Shown here piece after piece: positions 21,892 through 31,254 of a stretch of 64,000 bases of DNA. Under the pieces are notes generated by a model, which had not been told where the DNA came from, did not search any database, and was given only the letters and a program-made list of their open reading frames with translations. The translations under genes were made by a program, and so were the position numbers. The stretch is taken from positions 74,954,591-75,018,590 of the forward strand of contig CM042148.1 of assembly GCA_023376005.1 (NCBI GenBank). The letters run 5' to 3'. Origin of the DNA: Doryteuthis pealeii. Its lineage: Eukaryota > Mollusca > Cephalopoda > Myopsida > Loliginidae. Each line of letters begins with the position of its first letter. The first letter of the stretch is position 1.

Positions 21892-21903
21892 TGTGTGTGT
21901 TGT
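20947..21903. repeat. kilobase TA/CA/GT microsatellite block
   Basis: CA units (20947-20972), then TA/GT and a long series of variants of TACATATCTT plus TATATGTAAATATATGT, repeated irregularly about every 35-105 bp, closing with GT units (21857-21901). Overlapping frames of Y, I, H and V are artefacts. Confidence 0.95.
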
Positions 21904-22129
21904 ATTGAAATCCCAATCCTCACTGAACAATTAGAAATGTGTGTTGCCTTTCCATGATAACACAGCACTGCGAAATGCATTCAGAAATGCCAAGTCTTAT
22001 CTTATGCCCTCGCTAATCTGTCGATTTCGCTTCGTCAAAATATCACCTTTTCCGATCGTTACACAAATTCCTTGGAAAGTAAAGAGTTATCCCCCCTTAG
22101 AATACACCTAATTCATCCCTGTAGAAGGA
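21904..22129. other. no recognisable feature
   Basis: A short unique spacer. Confidence 0.4.
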
Positions 22130-22266
22130 TAAGAACTCCATCCAAATAATGTTTCCCAGCTATAACACCATACTGTATCTAGTGGTGAGACTTCAGTTCT
22201 GGAAAGTGTAGCTTCACCTCTTCTTTGTTATTACTCCCAGGTACACTCTGACCCAAAATGGTAGTA

Positions 22267-22304
<38 letters not shown>

Positions 22305-22345
22305 ATGTTTGGTTTGTTGGGTTATTTTATGCCGAAGGCGTTTGT
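22130..22345 (+). repeat. R1 fragment with (GTA)n
   Basis: It matches R1 around GACTTCAGTTCTGG and TTACTCCCAGGTACACTCTG. A GTA/GTC run (22259-22306) has expanded inside it. Confidence 0.55.
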
Positions 22346-22379
22346 TATATTCCTTCTTGGTGGTTATTGAAGTCAGTAA

Positions 22380-22930
22380 GTATACCGTTGATTTTGACAA
22401 CACCAACTGGTAAAGTAGCATACCAACAGCATATTTTATTTTACCAGAGGGTGGGAGGTCAAAGTTTAGTTACCGGACATGTATACCGAAAATGGGATTC
22501 CTTAAGAAAAAATTGTATTATTATAAAAGTTATTATAAAAAAATACCAGATGCCTCTAAAGGGATTGGGGTCATTCCTAAAATGACTTAACCAAGTGAGT
22601 AACCAGTACAATTAGTATTTTTGTAATTTAACCTGTAGAATAATCATACTAGGTTCCAATTACCGTCGAATTGGTTTGGACAACAGCAACTGGATAAGCA
22701 CAATTGAACTAGTGCCCAAGACAGCTGGTACTTATGGAACTCAAGAATAATCCATTCATGTATTTGGGTGATCACCCTTGAGTTCTGGTTGGCTGCTTGG
22801 TTTCTATGATGTTATGAGGCTTCATAAATACTCTGGCATTCTGCAGTAGGATTGCAACAATGTTAGATTTGTATTGAGTTACAACTACTTGTTGCCTTGT
22901 CTTACCAATTCGACGGTAATTGGAACATAG
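22380..22930 (-). mobile_element. R4-R6 composite element
   Basis: R6 (22390-22640) and R4 (22655-22925) together are the reverse complement of 31750-32290. In this copy R4 is flanked by an inverted pair of about 20 bp, TTCCAATTACCGTCGAATTG at its left and the complement ending at 22924. This is MITE-like. Confidence 0.65.
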
Positions 22931-22984
22931 TAGGATTATTCTACAATTATATTCCTTTATGGGAGCGGCTGGTTGGTTGGTTGG

Positions 22985-23350
22985 TTGGTTGGTTTGTGTT
23001 TGACTGAATCTTACGGCATGTCAACCTTTGTTGGGTTATTTTATGTCGAGGCTGTTAGTTTTAATCATTCTTGATGGTATTCGATTTTTTTTCAAACTCA
23101 ATTTTTAAATACATTTTTTAAATTCATTTTTCTATTTAACACATAGATGGGACCCTGATAGGCGCTACCACACCGGGCCAAAGTGGACATGGAAGTAATG
23201 ACGATAAAGGGATACTCCATGCTCCCCGGAGTTCCAAAATTGGAACTTTACCATTAAATGTAGTTTACCCAAGCATCATACCCAAGACACTAAGACCCTC
23301 AGTTATATGTGCAATAGGGTCGGGACAATCATTTAGTTAATAGGGATTGA
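22985..23350 (-). mobile_element. R1, partial
   Basis: The minus strand runs from the CAATAGGGTCGGGAC region (seen on plus at 23317) to the tail TTACGGCATGTCAACC (plus, 23011-23026). Confidence 0.65.
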
Positions 23351-23519
23351 CATAGCCAGCATTGATCAGATTGTAACTGATCACCAACTATTGTTTCCTC
23401 TTTATTCCCACACATTTTACACTTTCTATTCTGTTGTGTTTTATCTATTTTCGCTTTTATATAATTTGTTCTTATGAGATTGCCTTATTCTGCGATTATA
23501 AGAGATTCAATGAGGTTTA

Positions 23520-24012
23520 CCGTTCGCCATGTTCATATCTTCTCATGTGCGGTACCTCTAGTTTGTCGCTTGAAGTGTCCATATAGTTATTATTATTATT
23601 TTCACTCCTTTTGAGTTTTTCACATCAGCGTTAGCTGATGGTATTTCACTGGAGTCTGAGTGACAAGTCTCCTCAGGTCTCCTGGACTCTTCTGAGTATT
23701 CTAGCCGATTGCAGCAGTGTAGTAGTCTGGATGGTCTCAATTCTTCCTCTGATTTCCAGATCCTCCAGTCTTTTTTTCCAAGTTTATTTGGACCGTTCCA
23801 AGTGCACCAACTACAATTGGTATCAATTTCACTCTCATATTCCACAGCTTTTTCAATTCTCTGGTAAGGTCCAGGTATTTATCCATCTTTTCGTTTTCCT
23901 TCAACTTCACCCTGTGATCTGCTGGATCCGCAGAGTCCACTAGTTGACACGTTCTCCTTTTTTTTCTTTTTTTCTTTTTTGTTAATCAACACTAGGTCTG
24001 GTCTCCTGGCTG
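23520..24012 (-). pseudogene. LINE-K ORF2 C-terminus
   Basis: The minus strand reads RRPDLVLINKK, then ADHRVKLKENEKMDKYLDL, RELKKLWNM and PIVVGALGTV, followed after a frameshift by the RILRR / GDLLS-type end and a 3' UTR. This is the characteristic C-terminal block of an invertebrate RT-bearing LINE. It is degenerate but the best-preserved of the three LINE-K copies. Confidence 0.75.
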
Positions 24013-24013
24013 G

Positions 24014-24014
24014 A

Positions 24015-24066
<52 letters not shown>
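24014..24066. repeat. (ATT)n microsatellite
   Basis: About 17 ATT units, directly upstream of the LINE-K remnant on its strand. Confidence 0.97.
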
Positions 24067-24068
<2 letters not shown>

Positions 24069-24069
24069 A

Positions 24070-24200
24070 ATAGTAATAGTTACTTGAAGCCATGTAGCTA
24101 TTTGTAAATTATTTGTATAAAGAACATTACTTAAAGCTATAATTGTTTACAAACGAGTTACTTGAAACCATATAATCGCTTCTAAAAAGCATTTGGCTTT
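24070..24200 (+). repeat. diverged 104-bp-satellite-like units
   Basis: TTACTTGAAACCATATAAT and relatives occur here as in the array at 59805-61125. A single dispersed copy lies at 40560-40680. Confidence 0.5.
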
Positions 24201-24534
24201 AAATCACCCTACAAGTGTTGAAATGCCATCGAAACGGAAACAGTTAACAAATAAAGAAAAAGGGAAAACCATAGAGGTATTTTATGCCGCTAAACCCGAA
24301 GAATTTAATGCCCAAACGAGACATTAAAAATTCGTTGACTTTATTGGATTATCTCGTAGGAAACGAAGAAAACTATTACTTTAATTGCGTTTGGACTTAA
24401 CCTACTCCACTAGATTGGTTCTTGGTCGGACTGCCTTGGGGTCTCTAGCTGCTCGTTTGAAATTCAGAGATTGTCATTCTCCTAGACCGTTTGTCCGATC
24501 AAGGCTAGTTATACCAGGATACACTACTAAAGGC

Positions 24535-24955
24535 GCCCCATCGTGGTGAAATCGTAAGCAAGCGAGATTCGCAGATCCATTACTATTAAAAGGTTTCATC
24601 ATCTCTGAATGCCTCATACTTGCAACCCTGAGTCACATCCGACCCGTGGCGAAGTCGTTGGTTAATTACCTAGGACGTATTGTCATAGTGTAATGGTTAG
24701 CAAGCTAGTCTTGCAAATCCATCTATACTGAATAGTGCGGTCGATCCTCGCCGGATACCGCATGCTTTCGACTTTATCTAACATCCTCCCCGTGGGAACG
24801 AGTTAGTAAGTACCTAGTAAGTACCATCACACTGTAATGGTTCGCAAGCTAGTGTCGCAGATCAATTACTAATCAATAGCGAGTTCAATCTTAACTTGAT
24901 GCCCCATACTTTTGACCTTTTGTCATATGGCGAACGGGTAGGATACATACCTACT
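24535..24955 (+). mobile_element. SINE-C, three tandem copies
   Basis: Units start near 24535, 24690 and 24825. Each has a head like GTGTAATGGTTAGCAAGCTA, a B box (GAGTTCAATC or GGTCGATCCTC) and an end with CACATCC and CGTGG-type words. Confidence 0.65.
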
Positions 24956-25212
24956 ATTTCTTAAGTGGAGTTTAACAGGTTTGAATTCGAATTTTTCCTT
25001 CTCCTAGACAGGTTGCCAAATCAAGATTAAAAAGTAGTCTGGAGGGAGAATAGTCGGATTCATACCTTTCCCAATGGTATTTTATCCATAACTTAGAAGA
25101 GAATAGATGAATCCATGATTTTCTCAAGGGTATTAACATGAAGGAAAATGTAAACAACCACGACCAGAATTTGAACTTGGCTCGCCAAATTCATTTTCTT
25201 CCGAGTAATCCA
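24956..25212 (-). mobile_element. SINE-A, degenerate
   Basis: The body is recognisable from CTTAAGTGGAGTTTAACAGG onward. The head lies at about 25150-25212. Confidence 0.6.
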
Positions 25213-25689
25213 TTCCTCCACCACTCACACACGCACGCACGCACACATGTTCACACACACTGATGGTAGATGGTGAGCTAACTCGTAATGCATTGCTTCA
25301 CTCCGTGTATTATTTAAGAACAGAACAACATGGTTTGCAGTTATTAGCTACTAAATGTTTTATGAGAGACCTCTGTTCAAGCCTGGAGCACTCTGGTCTT
25401 TCGCGACTCTGAATAGCCTCAAAACAAATATTTTTGTGAGATTAGAATATTTTTTGCTTTGAACTAATGCAGAGGTTCTTTGTAAATTCTTCTTTTTTGT
25501 TGGAGAGGAAGTTTTTGTTTGTTTTTTTTTTTTTATTTTGTTTTGTTTGTTTGTTTGTTTTTTTTTTTTGTTTTTTTGTTTAAATATCATGCTATATATC
25601 GGGGATCATAACATCACGGACGAATCAATGCAAAAAGCGAATTTCTCTGGGTAAATTTTACATCCAGTTATTTAGTACAAATAATTGAA
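25213..25689. other. no gene; CA- and T-rich stretches
   Basis: It holds a short CA run (25225-25260) and a T/G-rich run (25490-25580). The minus-strand lysine-rich frame at 25360-25590 is an artefact of that run. Confidence 0.5.
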
Positions 25690-25950
25690 GGTACCTGTGG
25701 AGTAACGAAAATGGTCCAAGTAAGGCAAGTTCAAATCCAGGACAAAGCTATTTGCATTTCACTTCGTGCTAATACCCTTAGCAAAGTCTGAATTCATATA
25801 TTCTCCCTCAAGTTATGTGTAAATAGTAGGACAGACTGAGTACTTTGGCCTTGATACAAAAACAATCTAGGAAATGGGAAATTCTGAATTCAAACCAACA
25901 GCACTCCGCTTAAAAATTGACTTCCTGTTGCTTATCGAAGGGGCTGGGCC
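25690..25950 (+). mobile_element. SINE-A, degenerate
   Basis: B box CAAGTTCAAATCCAGG, then the body with TTTGCATTTCACTTCGTGCT. Confidence 0.55.
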
Positions 25951-25954
25951 AAGT

Positions 25955-26215
25955 AAGACGTAAACAAGCTGTACCCAGCTGGAGAAGCAAGGACGAAATC
26001 ATAAGTGACGTTCTCCTGTGGACACCTACACATGCAGACACTAGTGTAGGCTGACCAGCAAAAACCTATATTAATCAGCTCTGTGTGGATTCTGAATGCC
26101 GCTGGGAAGACCTACCAGGGTATATGACCGATAGGAACATTTGACAAGAAAGAGTCAACGGAATCCGTGTTGGCAGCGTGACAGGATGATGATGATGAAA
26201 ATGAAGATGATGAAT
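25955..26215 (+). pseudogene. LINE-D ORF2 C-terminus
   Basis: Reading across two stops gives the common LINE ending: xxLxWTPTHxHTSVxRPAKTY, then IDQLC, LEDLPG-like and DRxxWxxRV-like words, followed by a (GAT)n 3' tail at 26189-26215. A sister remnant lies at 35035-35335. It is the 3' end only. Confidence 0.6.
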
Positions 26216-26219
26216 TATA

Positions 26220-26372
26220 TACATATATTGTAGATAATATAGGTGTTACATTTCCATGCAGATAATACTCAGTATCATTGATAAAGCGTTTATATTAGAG
26301 TTAAGGTAGCGTGGACATGGAGTCAATACCTGGTTACTGACAGTTTTCACCTATGTGATCTTCAGCGGAGGA
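26220..26372 (-). mobile_element. HZ-E cassette
   Basis: Minus-strand copy of the 15433-15672 unit. The core is near 26335-26365 and its tail runs down to TA-rich sequence at 26216-26235. Confidence 0.5.
26335..26365 (-). ncRNA. hammerhead-like core, HZ-E copy 2
   Basis: On minus, CTGAAGA 26365-26359, stem II TCAC/GTGA (26358-26355, 26350-26347) with loop ATAG, then AAA (the G of GAAA is missing), stem III CTG/CAG 26343-26337 and triplet GUA. Stem II is perfect. Confidence 0.45.
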
Positions 26373-26411
26373 CACCCACCCACACACACACACACACCAC
26401 ACACCACACAG

Positions 26412-26524
26412 GCTCTACACACTTATTAGTACTACCTATAAATATACTCTTACTGATGTAGGACACATTCAAACCGGGTAGGCCACATACTATAACAGAA
26501 TCAAAAAGGTAGGCCACATACTAT

Positions 26525-26527
<3 letters not shown>
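26412..26527 (-). mobile_element. MITE-T, one end only
   Basis: It matches the left end of MITE-T at 34268-34380, reverse-complemented: ACTCTTACTGATGTAGGACA and two copies of GGTAGGCCACATACTATAAC. It stops at a TA tract (26528-26561). Confidence 0.6.
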
Positions 26528-26561
<34 letters not shown>

Positions 26562-26564
<3 letters not shown>

Positions 26565-26815
26565 ATGTGTAAAAATATCCAACCGAGAGGTATGTAGATA
26601 ATTCTATTTGGGCTCATCAGTAAGTATTTTATGTGGGTGTGTTTTCACTGGTCTTGTAAACGAGAAAAAAAAGAAAAATATTTTCTATATTCTGGTTTTT
26701 CCCAGTCTTTATGTAATAGGCTATCTGATGAGACTAGGCTCATATTGAGTTCTGGTCGAAATAAATTTATAATAGCCAAATGACGGTTTGTTAAGTTTTT
26801 CTTTCTTTGAAAGTA
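26562..26815 (+). mobile_element. HZ-S cassette, canonical hammerhead
   Basis: This 250-bp unit lies between TA tracts (26528-26561 and 26815-26842). The ribozyme core is in its second half, with about 40 nt from stem I to the right TA tract. I found no second copy in the window and no ORF. Confidence 0.6.
26719..26777 (+). ncRNA. hammerhead ribozyme, near-perfect fold
   Basis: Stem I GGCTAT 26719-26724 with ATAGCC 26772-26777 (6 of 6). CTGATGA 26725-26731. Stem II GACTAG 26732-26737 with CTGGTC 26752-26757 (one G-U), extended by CTCA/TGAG 26739-26749. GAAA 26758-26761. Stem III TAAA/TTTA 26762-26769. Cleavage triplet AUA 26769-26771. Every conserved core base is present without a bulge. It is the best candidate for an active ribozyme here, with cleavage expected after A26771. 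Confidence 0.75.
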
Positions 26816-26842
26816 TATATATATAATATATATATATATATA

Positions 26843-27067
26843 TTGATGTGTTGAAAAAACAAAAGATGTTTACAAAAGCATGGGATCATCAGGAGAGAAT
26901 GTGCAACCGTTTCGGGGCCTTCCTCTCAACGGTTTTAAAAAGCAAAATCTCCCCCCCCTCACTGTTGCTTTTTAAAACCGTTGAGAGGAAGGCCCCGAAA
27001 CGGTTGCACATTCTCTCCTGATGATCCCATGCTTTTGTAAACATCTTTTGTTTTTTCAACACATCAA
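26843..27067. repeat. perfect 103-bp inverted repeat (HZ-F)
   Basis: 26843-26945 and 26965-27067 are exact reverse complements by eye, separated by 19 nt rich in C. Each arm has CTGATGA-type words and a CCCCGAAACGG segment but in the wrong order for a hammerhead. A diverged relative lies at 38154-38351. Transcripts would form a long double-stranded hairpin. Confidence 0.9.
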
Positions 27068-27096
27068 TTTCACACTGTCGGATTAAGTTCCATTTT

Positions 27097-27103
<7 letters not shown>

Positions 27104-27140
<37 letters not shown>
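27104..27140. repeat. (TA)n microsatellite
   Basis: The right border of the hairpin element. The terminal motif CACTGTCGGATTAA (27073-27086) lies just before it. Confidence 0.97.
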
Positions 27141-27143
<3 letters not shown>

Positions 27144-27268
27144 ATCTTCAATAAACACCATGGGATCTAACTCAACAACCTGATGATTGCCCCTTGGTAT
27201 GAAACCTGGGTAGCTGTTTATAATAAACATTGATCTATAAAAACTCAGCAAATTAAATAAATAAATAA
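27141..27268 (+). mobile_element. HZ-B cassette
   Basis: It lies between TA tracts (27104-27140 and 27268-27300), with a core at 27174-27218. Confidence 0.5.
27174..27218 (+). ncRNA. hammerhead-like fold, HZ-B
   Basis: Stem I AACAAC 27174-27179 with GCTGTT 27213-27218 (5 of 6). CTGATGA 27180-27186. Stem II UGCC/GGUA inside a U-U closing mismatch. GAAA 27201-27204. Stem III CC/GG 27205-27210. Triplet GUA 27210-27212. The U-U at the base of stem II is non-canonical. Confidence 0.5.
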
Positions 27269-27300
27269 TATATATATATATTATATATATATATATATAC

Positions 27301-27790
27301 AGGTTGCCACTTTCCTATAACTACCAATACCCTGTCTACGTTTTAGCAGCCAAAATACTGTTACTTTCATATGCATCCTTGACAACTATTAATCTTCTTC
27401 AGTGGAAGACGACTATATTTCCGACGCCCAACAGCAGCGAGTGTTAGTTGATGCCGCTCTCCGTGCATTAAACTCTTATTGTGCGGATGGTATGGTAGCC
27501 TCCCGTGACCCGAGGCTTCGAAGCCGCTGGACACGACTCGTCATTTTCACTTGTCGCAATTACCGCCCCCGATTTGCCACTTGACAATGCAGAAAGGAAA
27601 ATCTCGTGAAATCACTTAAGAATCGAGAAACATACGAAATTTATTATCACTAATGTGACGAGAGTTGTAAATATGGAGGCGTATGTCTGTATGAGAAATC
27701 ATTGAGTAGATGTTAAGAAAATTGCTAAGAGGGACTAAAGTTCAGTATACCCTGCAAATCTCGTGTATTAAATATGCAATACTATTGTTA
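27301..27790. other. unassigned, unrecognised 60-codon frame
   Basis: 27402-27584 reads a 60-residue frame starting MEDDYISDAQQQ with moderate GC. There is no recognised domain and no sister copy in the window. Its coding status is unknown. Confidence 0.25.
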
Positions 27791-27794
27791 CAAG

Positions 27795-27905
27795 ATGGAG
27801 GCGTAATGGTGTAATGGTTACCATCGTGGGAAACGGACACTGCGCGACGAGTTCAAATCCTGGACGAGTTTTTCGCATTTTCACATAGCGCTAATACTTT
27901 TGGTA
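27795..27905 (+). mobile_element. SINE-A, head only
   Basis: AATGGTGTAATGGTTACCAT, then GAGTTCAAATCCTGG, ending shortly after GCGCTAATAC. Confidence 0.6.
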
Positions 27906-28109
27906 TTTATGTTTTAATTTTCATCATACAACGTGTAAAAAATACCACGTGCGACACCCTGTCCTCATCAGCCGCTAACTAGGTATGATAGCACCGTTTC
28001 GGTGGCTAAAAGGTACTAAGCCAACATCATGAATGATGTCATTGTTGTAGGGATCAGTCATCAATTCCAAGGTTACATACAACATTATAACAATGATATA
28101 TAACACGCA

Positions 28110-28350
28110 TCGCAGGATTTTAAACACATTAATAATATGGGCTGTTTTGAGGCAAATCTTAGCTTGACTTAAATAAGCTGTTAAATAATGATTATTTAAT
28201 AACCATTAAGATTATTAATAACCATTAAGATTATTAATAACCATTAAGAATATAAAGTAAATAACTAAGGGAATTATGACGTTTGTGGTGACATAGTTCC
28301 CATTACAGAGAGACTGATGTGCTTATTATTATTAAAAAATAATCTGTCTG
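28110..28350 (-). mobile_element. diverged Helitron fragment
   Basis: 28115-28150 matches the diverged copy at 6660-6710 (AATATGGGCTGTTTTGAGGC, reverse complement). 28255-28320 matches the 5' end of the Helitron family (AACTAAGGGAATTATGAC). Confidence 0.5.
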
Positions 28351-28470
28351 CCTCAACTAGCTTTTGCTATCTACAGACAGTTTAACCTCATAAAAGCATT
28401 TTAAAAAATTGTTCAATAATTTTTCCCTATGAATATTACCAATATAATGGTAATGTATTGTGGAGTCTTT

Positions 28471-28556
28471 GGGGCCGGGTTAGCTCAGTTGGTAGAGCGT
28501 TCGGCTAGAAAGCACAAGGTTCCTAGTTCGCTACAGGCCATCGCCGACTCAGTTAC
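28471..28556 (+). mobile_element. SINE-B, tRNA-like head only
   Basis: GGGTTAGCTCAGTTGGTAGA is the best D-arm/A-box match to a lysine-type tRNA in the window. The B-box region (GGTTCCTAGTTCG) is slightly damaged. There is no complete cloverleaf, so it is not a tRNA gene. Confidence 0.65.
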
Positions 28557-28768
28557 TAATTCTGTTTAGTTTCTGATAGTAAATATTGGCAATATGTCTT
28601 GCATATGAAAGAGAGAAAGCATTATTAATTTATCATCCGAATTTTTGAGTAACGTAGAAGGAAAAATTTTAAAAACTCACAAATTAATATAAGTACAACT
28701 TTTCTCGCTTTTTAATCAATGATGTCTCAATGAAATACGTCACATATCTTGGACGTCTCCTCAGGCTC

Positions 28769-28920
28769 CAATTACGTCTTGACTTTCGTCTTCGCGAGTA
28801 CGAATCACGTCTTGACTTTCGGCTTCACGTGTACCAACCACGTTATGACTTTCGTTTTCGCGTGTACCAATCCCGTCTTGACTTTCGTCTTCGTGTGCAC
28901 CAATCACGTCGTGACTTTTC
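28769..28920 (+). repeat. 33-bp tandem repeat, about 4.6 units
   Basis: GACTTTCG-type words start at 28781, 28814, 28847, 28880 and 28913. 33 bp is 11 codons, so two open frames (28730-28927 and 28749-28937) read through as an 11-residue repeat of the RLDFRLRVYQS type. Not recognised. Confidence 0.85.
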
Positions 28921-28939
28921 AAAATGAACGCTTATGAGT

Positions 28940-29156
28940 CTTTTCTCTATACACATTTCCTAACATTCGTGACTTTAAAAACATTCATCATTTGAACAAT
29001 TCATACAATAATTTTTCCTTTCTTTTGTATTGTCCTGACGAGGGTCTAACATAAACCGAAACGTTTAAAACGTCAACTCTACTATCAAAAAGTCATCTAT
29101 TTCGGAGAAGTTGTTTTTCTATTATCTACATATTGTCGGATTCATTTCTATATTTT

Positions 29157-29160
<4 letters not shown>
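28940..29160 (+). mobile_element. HZ-G cassette
   Basis: Core at 29035-29074, terminal motif ATATTGTCGGATTC (29125-29138), then CT, CA, CG and TA tracts (29159-29274). Confidence 0.5.
29035..29074 (+). ncRNA. hammerhead-like core, HZ-G
   Basis: CTGACGA 29035-29041, one unpaired G before a weak GGT/ACC stem II, GAAA 29058-29061, stem III CGTTT/AAACG 29062-29072, triplet GUC 29072-29074. Stem III and the triplet are exact. Stems I and II are decayed. Confidence 0.4.
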
Positions 29161-29227
<67 letters not shown>

Positions 29228-29234
29228 ACGCGCG

Positions 29235-29274
<40 letters not shown>
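29159..29274. repeat. (CT)n(CA)n(CG)n(TA)n microsatellites
   Basis: A four-part compound tract between two HZ cassettes that face each other. Confidence 0.97.
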
Positions 29275-29277
<3 letters not shown>

Positions 29278-29576
29278 TGAACAAAAATTATTATTAAGAC
29301 AATCAGGAATATTTCTTGTATGTTGTTTATTCTCAACTAGTTTCGACCTTCGGTCATCTTCAGGAGAAAATTTCTTATTTGAAGAAATTGTTGATACATT
29401 ATTAGAAAGGGAGCATTATAGAAGAGTTATAAAAGTTCAAGTGTTATAGTGGGTTTAACATGCTGTTAAAATCCGGGTAGGCGAGTGTGTTTAATAGTAG
29501 CATGTTCATTTGTTCCGTGAAGAACCTCTATGAGGTAGTTTGTTTTTTAGATGCTCTTATATATGTGAGGGAGGGG

Positions 29577-29580
<4 letters not shown>
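29275..29580 (-). mobile_element. HZ-H cassette
   Basis: It lies between TA tracts (29240-29274 and 29581-29624). Read on minus, the core at 29363-29336 is followed by about 60 nt to the TA tract. Confidence 0.5.
29335..29363 (-). ncRNA. hammerhead-like core, HZ-H
   Basis: On minus, CTGAAGA 29363-29357, one extra U, stem II GACC/GGUC with loop GAA, GAAA 29344-29341, then CUAG and UU. The same layout, with one core substitution, is at 47426-47454. Confidence 0.4.
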
Positions 29581-29622
<42 letters not shown>

Positions 29623-29628
<6 letters not shown>

Positions 29629-29850
29629 CCCCTCCACGAGTGGGATGCGACAGAATATCAATTTCTTAAGTAGAATTTAGCAGGTCTGAATTCAGTTTTC
29701 CTTATCTTAGATTGGTTTCCTAGCCAAGATTAAAGAGCCCAGTTTGCCCTATTATTTACCCATAGCTGGAGGAGATTAGTTGGATGCATACCAGGATTTG
29801 AACTCTGGTCGACGAGTCCACTAACTATTACACCACGTGCCTCCATTAGC
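29623..29850 (-). mobile_element. SINE-A
   Basis: Near full-length. The TA tract at its 3' end is shared with the HZ-H border. Confidence 0.72.
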
Positions 29851-30164
29851 ACTCGATTTTATATCTTGTTTAATTGCTCAGAGGGAAATAAATTCACTAA
29901 GTCATCAAAAAAAAGAATCGATGGTTTCATGGACGTGGTGAAATTATCTGCTAGATAAATACATTGGGACTTGAAATATTGTCTGAATTTTTAGCCCAGG
30001 AATTAAAATTTGAGCTGATAAACGGGCGTTGTTCTACAGAAAATGGAGAGCAAGGATTCAATTATCTGATAATAAAGTCATAAAGACAACAAAAGAAAAG
30101 AAGATTATAAATGTCTTGAGAACTTTGGGCTGATCAACAGGAAAATGAATAAAGACTTACTCTC
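29851..30164. other. no recognisable feature
   Basis: A-rich spacer. Confidence 0.4.
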
Positions 30165-30275
30165 TAAAAATGGCCTAGTACTATTTTAGATCGATTTCCC
30201 AGAAGTCTGCTAAATTCAACATACAAAAGAAGGCCGGAGCGCACATCAGCCGAAACGTAGGCACAAACATTTTTT
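30165..30275 (+). mobile_element. HZ-A fragment
   Basis: AAGGCCGGAGCGCACATCAG then CCGAAACG at 30250-30257 match the HZ-A core. CUGANGA is mutated (CAAAAGA). Confidence 0.4.
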
Positions 30276-30509
30276 TTAAATCTCAACGAATCTTAGTAAT
30301 AAAAAATCTTGGCGTCCGTCAGTCTGTCACACGAAACAGAGAGAAATGAAGTAAGAAAGGTGAGTATTTAAACACACAGACACAGCTTTCTGAAGCCTGC
30401 CAAAGTCTGTGTTTCACTGCTGATCATCTGTTGGCAGTGAAGCAGGGTGTTTAGAGTGTGGGGGGGGGGCAAAAAACAAATGGAAATTTTACTATCGGTA
30501 AAATCAAGG
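30276..30509. other. no recognisable feature
   Basis: A unique spacer with a G run near 30463-30470. Confidence 0.4.
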
Positions 30510-31098
30510 GGCCGCCCTGTCGGCTGAGGCGTTAGAATGCACCGACTGCACCTCTGCAGAGGGGTAAGACTCCCCCAATGGGACGACCTATTGGCCGTGG
30601 GTGGCGACCCGTGATGCTTAAGGATAGAGCCCAGGTGGATGAGCAGTTCATGACATGCAATACTCCACTTTGGCCCTATCTTGGGCTAGACGGGCGGTCG
30701 GAGAGGCCCCTCCGATCAATCGGCTGGCCACGTCAAGCCCTAGCACCTATATGATTTTCCCAACCCTATTGCCCTTATGGAAAGCCCCAACCCCTTTTTT
30801 ATCATATGGGTGCTAGAAGGCGGTGGCTGCGGGTCTACATGTCCTGGGAATGACGTTAAACTCTATATGATGGTGAGGTTCCAGTTTTGGAGGTTTGGGG
30901 AATGTGGAGCACCCCTTCATCACCATTGCTCCCTGGTCCACTCTGACCCGGAGTGGTAGTACCTGTTAGGGTCCCATCTATGGGTTAAATAGAAAAATGT
31001 ATTTATAAAAAAATATAGTATCATCCATTAAGAATTGATTTATTTCAAAACTCTATCAGCATTAAATGACCCACTGAGGTTGATATGCCGTAAAACAA
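30510..31098 (+). mobile_element. R1, full-length
   Basis: Near-identical to 1915-2498 along its length, starting GCCGCCCTGTCGGCTG. It is slightly longer at the 5' side (GCACCGACTGCACC). The two copies indicate recent R1 movement. Confidence 0.75.
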
Positions 31099-31103
31099 AC
31101 CAA

Positions 31104-31205
31104 AGCAAAAGCAGGGGGGTCAAAGTTTAGGTACCAGACATGTATGCTGAAAAGGAGGGGTCCCTTAATGAAAAATTGTGATATTGTAAAAGTACCTGGT
31201 ACCTT
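31104..31205 (+). repeat. R6 fragment
   Basis: GGGGGTCAAAGTTTAGGTAC and the following words match R6 at 22460-22560. Confidence 0.5.
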
Positions 31206-31254
31206 TTATTTAAGTATAACATCTATTATCTAAATGTAGATATAATGGGAGGTA

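Noticed and set aside
21019..21916. Several overlapping 60-160-codon frames of I, Y, C, V and H
   Set aside because: They are translations of TA/GT microsatellites in every frame. The same applies to S/L/F-rich frames at 4580, 7314, 14249, 40038, 45124 and 50288.
26888..27026. CTGATGA in the HZ-F arms as a hammerhead
   Set aside because: GAAAC lies upstream rather than downstream of CTGATGA and no type II permutation closes stem II.
27906..28020. CTGATGAGGACA...TGTCGCAC on minus as a hammerhead
   Set aside because: Stem II could form but GAAA is replaced by GCAC. No sister copy supports a former core.
28471..28556. Possible tRNA-Lys gene
   Set aside because: Good D arm, but the anticodon arm and acceptor pairing are missing and the sequence continues as SINE-B elsewhere.
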